NCBI RefSeq assembly: GCF_015714725.1
Contig: NZ_WBKM01000179.1
Coordinates: 1 to 64,000 of the forward strand
Direction of reading: 5' to 3'
DNA length: 64,000 nt
Origin: Nostoc sp. WHI
GTDB taxonomy: Bacteria; Cyanobacteriota; Cyanobacteriia; Cyanobacteriales; Nostocaceae
Each line of letters begins with the position of its first letter. Positions within the stretch are counted from its first letter, which is position 1. Made by a program: the position numbers and the translations under genes. Below, piece by piece: positions 55,868-64,000 of the stretch. The notes beneath the pieces were generated by a model, which saw only the letters and a program-made list of their open reading frames with translations, was not told where the DNA came from and did not search any database.

Positions 55868-56390
55868 AGAAGAATCTAAACCAGTAGTAGCAGCCCCAGA
55901 AGAGTCATTGGTACAAGCCGGTAAAGTTTCCCAGTGGTTAACGGAAAATGGCTTTGACCATGAGTTTTTAGCACCAGACAAGAACGGGGTAGAAATAATT
56001 AAGGTGGAGCCAGGTTTCTTGCTCCCCACCGCTACAGCGTTGTATGCTTACGGATTTAATTATCTCCAGTTTCAAGCTGGTGTTGACCTTGGGCCGGGAC
56101 AAGAATTGGTGAGTGTGTATCACTTGATTAAAGTGGGTGATAATAGCGATCGCCCTGAAGAAGTTCGAGTTAAGGTGTTCTTACCACGGGAAAATCCTGT
56201 AGTGCCTTCTGTGTACTGGATTTGGAAGACCGCAGATTGGCAAGAGCGCGAGTCTTACGATATGTTGGGCATTGTCTATGAAGGACATCCAAATCTCAAG
56301 CGGATTTTGATGCCGGAAGATTGGGTGGGTTGGCCTTTGCGGAAGGATTATATCTCGCCTGATTTCTACGAGTTGCAAGACGCTTATTAG
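55860..56390 (+). CDS. ndhJ: NAD(P)H-quinone oxidoreductase subunit J
   Basis: The 176-residue NdhJ (30-kDa type) has the [27 protein letters not shown] motif and the C-terminal [18 protein letters not shown]. It starts at GTG (55860) overlapping ndhK and ends the ndhCKJ operon. A terminator follows. Confidence 0.96.
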   Translation: MAEEESKPVVAAPEESLVQAGKVSQWLTENGFDHEFLAPDKNGVEIIKVEPGFLLPTATALYAYGFNYLQFQAGVDLGPGQELVSVYHLIKVGDNSDRPEEVRVKVFLPRENPVVPSVYWIWKTADWQERESYDMLGIVYEGHPNLKRILMPEDWVGWPLRKDYISPDFYELQDAY

Positions 56391-56402
56391 AGATTGCTGA
56401 AT

Positions 56403-56424
56403 AGAGACGCGATTCATCGCGTCT
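56403..56424. repeat. AGACGCGAT palindromic repeat
   Basis: AGAGACGCGATTCATCGCGTCT, shortened to the arms AGACGCGAT and ATCGCGTCT; same family as 43679. Just after ndhJ. Confidence 0.6.
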
Positions 56425-56455
56425 GTACAATATAGTGCTGAGTTTCAGTAGTGAT

Positions 56456-56492
56456 TAACCCCTTTCCGGTGGCGGAGAGGGGTTATGTTTTT
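56456..56492 (+). terminator. intrinsic terminator of ndhCKJ
   Basis: Stem TAACCCCTTTCC / GGAGAGGGGTTA with a GGTGGC-type loop, then TGTTTTT. It is 65 bp after the ndhJ stop. Confidence 0.82.
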
Positions 56493-56498
56493 GACGTT

Positions 56499-57371
56499 TC
56501 ATGTAAAGTTGGTTGACAAAATTTGCTGTAATTCATTTACTGTATTTACAGTTTTAATTGCCTGCTGAATTGCTTTTAAGTTCTGCAAATCCGTAATTTG
56601 AGAGATTATCGGCATCAATTCTAAACCTTGATTGCCAAACTTAATTTCTAATGCTAATTCAATCCCTGAATATAATTCCTCTTTTCTTCCTCGCAGTTCT
56701 CCGCGTGCTTCTCCTTTGCTAAAAATTTCTTGATACCAAGGCGACTGCTCTAAAAGTGCCATATCCCACCTCAAAATTTGCTGAACTATTGCACTATCTA
56801 ATACAAACGTAGCAAAAAATCCTAATACTGTTTCTAGTTGATTCAATTGTTCATCTGCACGTAAGATTCGCAATGCATCTCGAATTGTAGACTCGTTATC
56901 ACCTCCTTTGAGGATGGGTACAAATGGAAGTAGTGATGGTAATGGTTGTGCAAAGGCAATGTTTACATCAACTTCCCACAGGTTAATGACACGGTAATCT
57001 TGAATAGCACGTAAACCAGCAATATTTAATGCATAACTTGTCGGTATTTCAGCATCACTTGCCTTGAGGATATTAATTAGTACTGGATACGTTGGCAAAT
57101 GATATTTTTCTTCTGCAAGTGCTGCATAGGCACGCATTCTGCGCGGCATTTCTGGTTTATAGCGGAGTTGTAATTCGTTAAGAACGAGAAATTTTCCATG
57201 CTGGGGACTTTCGACACGGATTAAAACATCACTTTCTCGACTTATCCACTGAAATTCTGAGTTGAGAATTTCACCAGCAACAATATCAGGAATTTGCGTT
57301 ACCCATTTTACCCAGTTATCAGGTGCAAGGCTAATTAAGCGTTTGGTGCTGACATCGGCGGGTTTTATCAT
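56499..57371 (-). CDS. Rpn-family putative nuclease
   Basis: The 290-residue protein matches the cyanobacterial Rpn/YhgA-like, PD-(D/E)XK family: VLIRVESPQHGKFLVLNELQLRYKPEMPRRMRAYAALAEEKYHLPTYPVLI (E-x-Q-x-R of the core) and RILRADEQLNQLETVLGFFATFVL. A C-terminal region (GEARGELRGRKEELYSGIELALEIKFG) is a typical tail. Unlike the Rpn pseudogene at 21172, it is full length. Confidence 0.85.
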   Translation of the reverse strand: MIKPADVSTKRLISLAPDNWVKWVTQIPDIVAGEILNSEFQWISRESDVLIRVESPQHGKFLVLNELQLRYKPEMPRRMRAYAALAEEKYHLPTYPVLINILKASDAEIPTSYALNIAGLRAIQDYRVINLWEVDVNIAFAQPLPSLLPFVPILKGGDNESTIRDALRILRADEQLNQLETVLGFFATFVLDSAIVQQILRWDMALLEQSPWYQEIFSKGEARGELRGRKEELYSGIELALEIKFGNQGLELMPIISQITDLQNLKAIQQAIKTVNTVNELQQILSTNFT

Positions 57372-57647
57372 GGGGTTGTAAAGGCACTGAAAGTTATAAA
57401 ATAATTCTACTTAAGACTGGATTACGGATATTCAGATTTTTGATCGGACTACTTATGGAAAGCGTAGGCAAAGCCCGTCGTAGACATCGTACCTAATCTA
57501 AGATAATTTGAGTGCGATGTCTACGATGGGTTTCCTATTTTTAACGCAGAGGTTCGCAAAGGGAAGCGCAGAGGTTCGCAAAGGAGATGTCTAAGATGCT
57601 TAGTGAGATTTCCTAGTAATCGGAATCGCTATCTCTACTGTTTTATC

Positions 57648-59103
57648 TATCCCTCTTCTGTCACTCTCCGGCGTTAGCAAGTAGTAACTAAGTGAAATTA
57701 TCCAGAAGCATAACAAGGTTTAAATTGATTCATTTCACTAATTAATTGATTGAATCCCAGCAATAAATTAGAATTGGGGAAAATATGTATCCAGGGATAA
57801 ATCAACCAAAATAGTAAGAGTGGTTGGGCAATGAGACGCGGATTATTTAAAGTATTCTTCCATCCGCATTCATGGTTCCATTGTTGATGATTAGAAAAAT
57901 CAACATCACTATTTTCTTGTACCTCAGTTTCAATTTGACGAGATTTATTTAAGCCTAACAAGGCTGGAGAATTTAAACTAATCCGCAGTGTAAACACAAA
58001 AAATGATTTCCCACCATCTCTCAATATGTTGAAAATTGGTGAAACGATAATCTGTCCAACCTAGTTCCTGTTTACACTGTCGGAAACCATATTCTACCCA
58101 GGTTCTTAATCCATATAAATCTCCTAAAATTTTCTTGAGATTACCTTGAAGATTTGTCATCACAAAAGAAGTAGAATTCTCTGGCATGGTTTCTGGGTCA
58201 GTAGTTATTTCCCAGTAAGTTATGGCTCTTTTTTTACCATAAATTATTTCTCTAATGTATCTAGTTTCTGATTTTTCATTGCTAAATGTTCTGTTAAATT
58301 TACACCACTTATTTGCTCTAACGCTCTGCCCTGCTGGAAGCCAGACTCCGTGATTACTTCTTATTGCTACGACATAATCTAATTTACATTCAGCTATTTT
58401 TCTAATAAATTGGCTACTTTCACCATATAAACTATCTGCTAGTACTAACTTAATATTAAAGCCTGATTCAATTAATTCAGTAATAATTTCTGATGCCAAC
58501 TCTATTTTAGTTTTATATTTATCCTCTGCTTTTAGTGTCCCTTTCGGTTTGAATACTTTTACAGTTAAAGGAAATGTTATATTCGAGTAAACTCCATAGG
58601 CATTGACTGAAACTATCCCATTATCCACTTTTCCCACACTTCCTAGATATTGTCTTGCCACATAATCGGTCTTTTTACCTTTTTTTCTATCTCCTGTTTC
58701 ATCTATTACTACTGTAATCGCATTTCCATCTAGTACTTTTTTGAGTTTATTTAATCTTCGTTGTTTTAATTTATTTAATGACCAATCTGAATTGGCTAGA
58801 AAATGATGTAATGATTGTGCGGAGTTTATACTTACAACTTTCGCTATCTCTGGCAATGTTTTTCTTTTAATTTGTGACATTATTCCCAAATGTAAATATT
58901 TGAAGCATTCATAATTTCTTACTTCTTTAAACAGGTCTTTATACTCTGCACAATATTCATCTATGGTAGCAACTGTTGGGTGAGCATCTCTTGCCAAATG
59001 TTTCAAGATTTGTAATTCTACATCCATTGCCCTATTTACCTTTCAGGGTTTTATTTTTTTATTCTTTTATTCAGAATACCCGGAAAGTGACAGAAGAGGG
59101 ATA
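57648..59103. mobile_element. insertion sequence with 24-bp terminal inverted repeats
   Basis: Both ends carry TATCCCTCTTCTGTCACT (plus C/T, TCCGG), one mismatch in 24 bp (57648-57671 and 59080-59103). The 1456-bp element encodes a single transposase. No clear target duplication can be seen. The family is IS4-superfamily, most like IS701 by transposase features. Confidence 0.85.
57698..59027 (-). pseudogene. IS701-like transposase, frameshifted
   Basis: The 349-residue main frame (57978-59027) is a DDE transposase: VIDETGDRKKGKKTDYVARQYLGSVGKVDNG near residue 107, LADSLYGES near 200 and RTWVEYGFRQCKQELGWTDYRF near 322 (the E of DDE). It stops after FCVYTAD. The missing C-terminus continues in another frame (57698-58024: LRISLNSPALLGLNKSRQ). 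The shift is +1 near 57990 and does not fit a programmed -1 frameshift, so the transposase is probably dead. Confidence 0.85.
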
Positions 59104-59164
59104 CAACTTATATTTTAAGAAGAATGTTAAGATTGACTTCTCATCATAATAGTTAGATTATTTT

Positions 59165-59389
59165 ATGTTTTACAAAGTAAACATTATTATCGAAAAAGAT
59201 GAAGATGGCTATTACGCTTATTCTCCAGAACTTCCAGGCTGTCAAAGTCAAGGTGATTCTTTGGAAGAAGTAAGTTCAAATATCAAAGAAGCTGTTGAAG
59301 TTTACCTAGAAACTTTATCAGATTCAGAGAAACAGGAACTTTTAAAGAAGGAAATCCTGACTATGACTTTGGAGGTTCAGGTTGCCTAA
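59165..59389 (+). CDS. hicB: HicB-type antitoxin
   Basis: The 74-residue protein has the HicB partial RNase-H-like core: YKVNIIIEKDEDGYYAYSPELPGCQSQGDSLEEVSSNIKEAVEVYLETL. HicB neutralises HicA. It is the first gene of the pair and overlaps hicA by 8 bp. It lies beside the IS, about 60 bp beyond its right end. Confidence 0.93.
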   Translation: MFYKVNIIIEKDEDGYYAYSPELPGCQSQGDSLEEVSSNIKEAVEVYLETLSDSEKQELLKKEILTMTLEVQVA

Positions 59390-59606
59390 ACTACCGCGAC
59401 TAAATGCCAAGGAAGCGGAAAAACTATTATTGGATGCTGGCTTTATCCAGATTAGAAGTAAAGGCAGTCACAGAGTCTATCGCCTAGAAAATATCAGGGT
59501 TGTCATTCCTTTTCACTCGGGAAAAGTATTACACCCAAAGATAGTTCAACATGTTATACAAGCTATCAAACCTGATGAAAATGATCCGCCTGATGATGAA
59601 ACTTGA
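59382..59606 (+). CDS. hicA: HicA-type toxin
   Basis: The 74-residue protein starts at TTG (59382) and has the HicA dsRBD-like fold with the catalytic His in RSKGSHRVYRLENIRVVIPFHSGKVLHPKIV. HicA toxins are mRNA interferases. The coupled hicB-hicA order is the less common one. It appears intact. Confidence 0.93.
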   Translation: MPKLPRLNAKEAEKLLLDAGFIQIRSKGSHRVYRLENIRVVIPFHSGKVLHPKIVQHVIQAIKPDENDPPDDET

Positions 59607-59661
59607 ATTTATAATCTATTGCTCAACACTCCACAAATATATAAGCGATCGCTTCACTAAT

Positions 59662-62400
59662 TCATTTAGGATAGTGTTGTGCTAAAAACTCCTCAGCTTC
59701 AGTCCTATCTTTAATCACTCCATCCAAGGTAGCAACAATTACATCATCTAAGATTTGCCGATACTGTGGCCCTGGTTTGTAACCAAGTTTCTTTAAATCA
59801 TTGCCATTTAAAAGTGGCTGCACATTAGCCCAAACAGTTAAATATTTCCAAATTTGATGTCTAATCGCTCGCGGACTTTGCAAGGCAATTAAAATCAGCA
59901 TTGGTAAATCGTACTGTCGCAATAACTGCACCACTTGACTAGGATGTTGGAAAGTAGGTAAGTATTCCATCACCTGACTAAAGCTTTGGGCTAAGTTCTT
60001 CAACCTAGCGATGCTATCTTCCTGTAATTGGAGATTTTGTGCTACTTTCGCCCGATATTGTGGTGCGAGATGGGCGATTAACGCTTCTAAGAGCGTTTGC
60101 CAGTGAATCAGGGTTTGTTCGGCATCAAATCGCCGCAAACAGCGTTCCAGCAAACGTAATCGTCGCAGAAGTGACCCATCTAGCTTGAGGGTAGGATGGA
60201 TGCACTGCAAGGCCCCTAAGTTATCGAGTAACTGTAAAGCTGATTTCCAGTAGGGCGCTTCTAGGATGTGCTTTAATTCTGTTTTGAGTCGAGTTTGTAG
60301 GGCTGGAGTTCTGGTATTCTCTTGAGCGGTGCGATCGTAAACACCACTGTTGATGGCATAGCGGATAAACTCTTCAGTTTGTGGTTCAATCTGAAATCCG
60401 AAACGCACGGCAAAGCGCACGCCACGATAAATCCGCGTGGGGTCTTCGATAAAGCTATTGGCGTGTAAAACTCGAATTTGCTCGGCTTGTAAATCGAGTA
60501 AACCGCCAAAGAAATCGAGTAACTCGCCAGCACGCGGGGAAGTAAGCCGCAAGGCGAGGGCGTTGATGGTAAAATCTCGGCGATACAAATCTTGACGAAT
60601 GGAACTCGCCTCAACTTCTGGATTCGCTGCTGGGTAAGGATAAAATTCCGTTCTAGCGGTGGCAATATCCACCCATAGACAATCTAACTCTGGGTCTTTA
60701 TGCCACAACAAGGCAGCAGTTTGAAACGCTCCGTGGATTTCTAAGCGAGCCGCAGGGTAAAGTTGCTGGAGTGCCTTTGCTAGTTCCACACCAGCACCAA
60801 CATCTGCTGATTTGTGAAAGCCATCAACTACGAGGTCAATATCTTTAATCATTAAGGTATCTGCTGCTTGGGCTAATAGCAAGTCCCGCACTGCACCCCC
60901 CACTAGATAAAGATGCCAACCCCGTTTTTCTGCCTCTGCTGATGCTTTGGTGAGCAATTGCCACAGTTGGGGAGCAAGTTTATTTTGCAACTCAAAGCTG
61001 AGTCCCAAGTGCTGATTTCTGAATGATGATTGAGACTCAGGACTCAGTACTGGGAACGGGCTAAACGCCCCGCTACCGCTAACAGCACTGTTTTGATGTA
61101 ATTCTCTCAATACATCAGTACGGCTGACAATACCAACTAACTGCCCATTCTCCAATACGGGTAAGCGCCCGATATCGTATGTGACCATCAGCGCCTCAAT
61201 TTGTGGCAGTGTTGTATCTGGTGTAATCGTTTTAAGATTCGTGGTCATGTAGCCTTTGACTGGCGCATGACTAAATCCGTGGCGCAAGGCGATATCAATA
61301 TCCCGCCGCGAAATAATACCTACCATCTGCCCTTGGGCATCGACTACAGATAAACCAGAATGTCCATAGCGTAATAAAATGCGCTGTGCTTCGGCAATTG
61401 TGGTTTCAGGCAGAATAGTGCGGACAGGAGAAGACATCAAATCCCTAGCAGTGGGGGGATGGGGAATTTGCGCTTTTACCCCGTCAAGGAGTTGTTTTAA
61501 TATTGCCTGTGAATTTACTTTGTGTAGATTCAGCGATGCAGCTTGCGAATGACCGCCACCACCTAGTAGTTGAAATAATGAGTTGAGATTTGTCTTGGGA
61601 ATTTGCGATCGCCCTATTATAGTTAAGCCTGAATCCCCTTTACCCAAATGATACTCATTAGCCAACAGTATGGCATCAATTTCAGTTAATTCGACGAGTT
61701 GAGAGGCTAAACTTGATAACCCTGGTACAAAGCACTCTGTTTTTAGTGTTACCCAAGCAACCGTATATCCATGTAGACAAAGATATTCTAAATTTTCCAG
61801 CGCCTCAGTTAATAGCTGCTGTAATTGCAAAGACAAGCCAGGGTCACGGTAGGTAGAAATTACTGATAAACTGGCACCTTGTTGCATCAACCAAGCCAAA
61901 GCCAAGGCATCCCGTGGTGTAGACTGGTCAAAAGTCAAAGAGCCAGTGTCAACGTGGATACCTAAAGCCATCACACTTGCTTCAACAGAAGTGAGGGAAA
62001 TTTCCTGTTGTTGCAATTGCTCGACGATTAAAGTTGTAGTAGCTCCTACTGAAGAAATATGCGATCGCGTGGCAGGAATATCTGATTTTTGTCCTAAGTG
62101 ATGGTCATAAACTATAATCTCTATTAGATTGGGCAAATCTAACCACTCAGCAGCTTTACCCAAGCGATCGCGCTGCTGCGTATCCACCACAGTCAAAGAA
62201 CGAATCTTTTCAGAATTAACCGAACGCCTTTCAATCAACGGATACTCATCCCGATGCAATGCTAAAAAATCCCGTACAGGAGGATGAGAGCCGCCAGTTA
62301 GCACAATTTTGCTTCCCGGTAGTAGGCGCGTTAGCCCTACCGCCGCTCCTAGTGCGTCAAAATCAGCTGTTGTGTGGCAAAGAATTAAATCCATAGTCAA
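59662..62400 (-). CDS. DHH-CBS-tRNA nucleotidyltransferase fusion
   Basis: The 912-residue protein has three parts. Residues 1-310 are a DHH/DHHA1 phosphoesterase ([28 protein letters not shown]). Residues 325-430 are two CBS domains ([23 protein letters not shown] and [23 protein letters not shown]). From about 470 is a class II poly(A)/CCA-type nucleotidyltransferase ([13 protein letters not shown] near 500, [40 protein letters not shown]). Such fusions are typical of cyanobacteria, where separate genes add CC and A to tRNA. Residues near 435-456, the linker, derive from an interspersed repeat (see 52806). Confidence 0.9.
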   Translation of the reverse strand: MTMDLILCHTTADFDALGAAVGLTRLLPGSKIVLTGGSHPPVRDFLALHRDEYPLIERRSVNSEKIRSLTVVDTQQRDRLGKAAEWLDLPNLIEIIVYDHHLGQKSDIPATRSHISSVGATTTLIVEQLQQQEISLTSVEASVMALGIHVDTGSLTFDQSTPRDALALAWLMQQGASLSVISTYRDPGLSLQLQQLLTEALENLEYLCLHGYTVAWVTLKTECFVPGLSSLASQLVELTEIDAILLANEYHLGKGDSGLTIIGRSQIPKTNLNSLFQLLGGGGHSQAASLNLHKVNSQAILKQLLDGVKAQIPHPPTARDLMSSPVRTILPETTIAEAQRILLRYGHSGLSVVDAQGQMVGIISRRDIDIALRHGFSHAPVKGYMTTNLKTITPDTTLPQIEALMVTYDIGRLPVLENGQLVGIVSRTDVLRELHQNSAVSGSGAFSPFPVLSPESQSSFRNQHLGLSFELQNKLAPQLWQLLTKASAEAEKRGWHLYLVGGAVRDLLLAQAADTLMIKDIDLVVDGFHKSADVGAGVELAKALQQLYPAARLEIHGAFQTAALLWHKDPELDCLWVDIATARTEFYPYPAANPEVEASSIRQDLYRRDFTINALALRLTSPRAGELLDFFGGLLDLQAEQIRVLHANSFIEDPTRIYRGVRFAVRFGFQIEPQTEEFIRYAINSGVYDRTAQENTRTPALQTRLKTELKHILEAPYWKSALQLLDNLGALQCIHPTLKLDGSLLRRLRLLERCLRRFDAEQTLIHWQTLLEALIAHLAPQYRAKVAQNLQLQEDSIARLKNLAQSFSQVMEYLPTFQHPSQVVQLLRQYDLPMLILIALQSPRAIRHQIWKYLTVWANVQPLLNGNDLKKLGYKPGPQYRQILDDVIVATLDGVIKDRTEAEEFLAQHYPK
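61034..61095. repeat. interspersed repeat within coding sequence
   Basis: Inverted copy of the repeat at 52806: CTCAGGACTCAGTACTGGGAA, then GGGCTAAACGCCCCGCTACC and TAACAGCACTGTTTTG. It is read in frame as [24 protein letters not shown], the linker between CBS and nucleotidyltransferase domains. Confidence 0.85.
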
Positions 62401-62401
62401 G

Positions 62402-62444
62402 AGTCATTGGTCAAGAGTCATTGGTCATTGGTCATTGGTCATTG
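62402..62444. repeat. STRR heptanucleotide repeat
   Basis: Tandem TCATTGG units, about six with one interruption, directly upstream of the nucleotidyltransferase gene start. Confidence 0.85.
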
Positions 62445-62586
62445 GTACTTAGACAAAGGACAGAGGACAAAAGACTAATGACTAAAATGTAACAATTTCT
62501 GCTAGCTTAAAAATAAGGAAAAACTGTCAGTGTCGCCCTTTAGGATATTCTGTCTTTACTATTTCATTAGCTTAGGAGAAGCAAAA

Positions 62587-62775
62587 ATGACCATAATATT
62601 CCAATTTGCTCTGATAGGACTAGTCCTATTATCTTTTGTCCTGGTTGTGGGCGTTCCCGTCGCTTACGCCACTCCCCAAAATTGGGTTGAGTCTAAAAAG
62701 CTGCTCTGGCTTGGTTCTGGTGTCTGGATTGCTTTGGTATTTTTAGTTGGTTTGTTAAACTTTTTTGTTGTATAG
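62587..62775 (+). CDS. psbZ: photosystem II protein Z
   Basis: The 62-residue protein [20 protein letters not shown], then [21 protein letters not shown], has the two helices of PsbZ, which stabilises PSII and its interaction with antenna. The frame opens at 62530, but the ATG at 62587 follows AGGAGAAG and gives the expected size. Confidence 0.94.
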   Translation: MTIIFQFALIGLVLLSFVLVVGVPVAYATPQNWVESKKLLWLGSGVWIALVFLVGLLNFFVV

Positions 62776-62816
62776 GCGACGGCTTCGCTCTGGCGCAAGC
62801 ACATAATATAAGAACT

Positions 62817-62906
62817 AGAGGAGCAGAAGAGCCAAGGTTAAGGAAAAAAGGAGAGATGTTTTATTTTCCTGTTTCCTTTTTCCTGACCGGGCTTTCCTGC
62901 TCCTCT
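62817..62906. repeat. imperfect long inverted repeat between psbZ and ribH
   Basis: AGAGGAGCAGAAGAGCC at the left and GGGCTTTCCTGCTCCTCT at the right, with inner AAGGAAAAAAGGA / TCCTTTTTCCT. It is about 90 bp. It could be a MITE-like repeat or serve as psbZ terminator. Confidence 0.65.
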
Positions 62907-62962
62907 ACATTTAAATTAAGAAATGTATATTGACCAGAAGTATAGTTGATTAAGAGGCAGTC

Positions 62963-63541
62963 ATGGCAGTTTTTGAAGGAACTTTTACTCAAACGGAACC
63001 TTTGCGTTTTGCAGTGGTGATTGGTCGATTCAATGACCTTGTTACAGGAAAGCTGCTAGAGGGATGTCAAGATTGCTTGAAACGCCACGGTGTAGACCCC
63101 GACCCCCACGGTAATCAAGTAGACTATGTTTGGGTACCAGGAAGTTTTGAAGTGCCTTTAGTAGCTCGCCAGTTGGCACTTTCCCATCGTTATGATGCTG
63201 TAATTTGTCTAGGTGCTGTCATTCGAGGGCAAACACCTCATTTTGATTACGTATCCTCAGAAGTTTCTAAAGGTATTGCCGCCGCTAGCTTTCAAACTGG
63301 GGTGCCAGTAATTTTTGGCATTTTGACAGTAGACACCATGCAGCAAGCCTTAGAACGCGCAGGCATCAAAGGTAATCATGGCTGGGACTACGCCATGAAT
63401 GCCCTAGAAATGGCAAGCCTCATGCGGCAACTGCGTTCTAACCTGGCGGAGCCATACTCTCGTAACACCCAGTCTTTGCCAGCCTCATTTCAAAGTGCTG
63501 GTGTAGGCAATTTAACTGCGGAGTCAGAAGAATTAGGCTAG
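62963..63541 (+). CDS. ribH: 6,7-dimethyl-8-ribityllumazine synthase
   Basis: The 192-residue RibH condenses 5-amino-6-ribitylaminouracil with dihydroxybutanone phosphate in riboflavin synthesis. [54 protein letters not shown] (His for catalysis) and [17 protein letters not shown] with [16 protein letters not shown] are all present. The C-terminal about 30 residues after MRQLR ([19 protein letters not shown]) exceed the usual length. Confidence 0.96.
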   Translation: MAVFEGTFTQTEPLRFAVVIGRFNDLVTGKLLEGCQDCLKRHGVDPDPHGNQVDYVWVPGSFEVPLVARQLALSHRYDAVICLGAVIRGQTPHFDYVSSEVSKGIAAASFQTGVPVIFGILTVDTMQQALERAGIKGNHGWDYAMNALEMASLMRQLRSNLAEPYSRNTQSLPASFQSAGVGNLTAESEELG

Positions 63542-63639
63542 TACGTCCTTTGTCCTTTGTCATAAGTGAATAACAAAGGACTAAATTAAGGGTTGACAAT
63601 TAGGGTAAAATCTGGGATATTGGTATTTAGATGATAAAT

Positions 63640-63711
63640 GCGGGCATGGCTCAGTGGTAGAGCGTCACCTTGCCAAGGTGAATGTCGCGCGTTCGAATCG
63701 CGTTGCCCGCT
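63640..63711 (+). tRNA. tRNA-Gly (GCC)
   Basis: Cloverleaf is complete: acceptor GCGGGCA / TGCCCGC, D-arm GCTCAGTGGTAGAGC, anticodon stem-loop TCACC-TTGCCAA-GGTGA (anticodon GCC) and T-arm with TTCGAAT. CCA is not encoded. The discriminator base is T. Confidence 0.96.
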
Positions 63712-63718
63712 TCCAACT

Positions 63719-63753
63719 AAAACCTCTTGGAGTTAAAAATTTCAAGAGGTTTT
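63719..63753 (+). terminator. terminator after tRNA-Gly
   Basis: Stem AAAACCTCTTG / CAAGAGGTTTT with a GAGTTAAAAATTT-type loop, followed by GCATTTTT. It starts 7 bp after the tRNA. From there to the window end I see no gene. Confidence 0.8.
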
Positions 63754-64000
63754 GCATTTTTAAGGTGCGTTTAAGTGTTTGTAGATTCGCGCCACATTTC
63801 TATAAACCGCTCCCAATGTGGACAGTTGGAGCAAAAAAATCTAATTTGAATATCGCCCACTCAAATCGCCTTACCCACTTGCTAACAAATATAAAACCCA
63901 GCTTTAGACTAGTCTAGATGTGCATTAGGTTGGTTACAATCTTGATAGGTGTAATCAATTCGTTTTGTGTAGAGTGTATTACGCTCAACTAAAGGTAGCT

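Noticed and set aside
57978-58024. Programmed frameshift in the IS transposase
   Set aside because: The T-run could slip, but the needed shift is +1 and the second frame does not continue from a -1 slip, so a mutation is more likely.
63654-63917. 87-codon frame over the tRNA
   Set aside because: It overlaps tRNA-Gly and its terminator and has no coding signal.

Overview
The window is cyanobacterial chromosome, most likely from a filamentous nitrogen-fixing Nostoc/Anabaena-type organism. The evidence is the dense HIP1 octamer (GCGATCGC), heptanucleotide STRR repeats, photosystem genes (psaI, psbEFLJ, psbZ), NDH-1 genes (ndhH, ndhCKJ), magnesium chelatase bchH, XisH/XisI families, and Uma2/Rpn families. 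Genus is inferred from gene content and repeats only.

Layout. 0-5 kb: TPR protein, endonuclease/phosphatase-family protein, rsmH and ndhH. 5-13.5 kb: an accessory island with every gene on the minus strand, lying between ndhH and the 3' end of bchH. It holds a Uma2 nuclease, XisI, a MazEF-like pair, an unrecognised two-gene module, an orphan HigA, XisHI, a broken copy of the bchH 3' end, a HIP1-bearing tandem array, a nucleotide-kinase gene, a radical-SAM gene that reads clearly as a prokaryotic viperin, and HigBA. 13.5-17.5 kb: bchH. 18-24.6 kb: an AAA+ ATPase operon with a divergent HTH gene, a broken DUF4258/DUF2283 pair, an Rpn pseudogene, an LpxB-related glycosyltransferase and a possible toxin/immunity-like pair. 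25-31 kb: M23 peptidase, WD40 protein, P-loop kinase, GT2 glycosyltransferase and repeats. 31-42 kb: a phosphate-acquisition cluster with two tandem PhoX phosphatases, each preceded by a Pho-box-like triplet, plus a CDF metal exporter, a PhoA-type alkaline phosphatase and two PEP-CTERM proteins. 42-64 kb: mainly housekeeping and photosynthesis genes (argG, DedA, STAS, rpsF, FAH family, Tic20 family, psaI, psbEFLJ-ycf48-rubA, ndhCKJ, a DHH-CBS-tRNA nucleotidyltransferase fusion, psbZ, ribH, tRNA-Gly), interrupted by an IS with a frameshifted transposase and a HicBA pair.

The most interesting system is the viperin plus nucleotide kinase pair at 11.0-12.6 kb. By homology it is an antiviral module making modified nucleotides (ddhNTP type). 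It lies between two copies of a duplicated segment (higA to bchH 3' end). In one copy higB has been replaced by xisHI, and its bchH piece is dead. A small inverted-repeat element sits between kinase and viperin and appears to supply the viperin stop codon.

Functions are assigned from reading the sequence and recalling family motifs; no database search was run.
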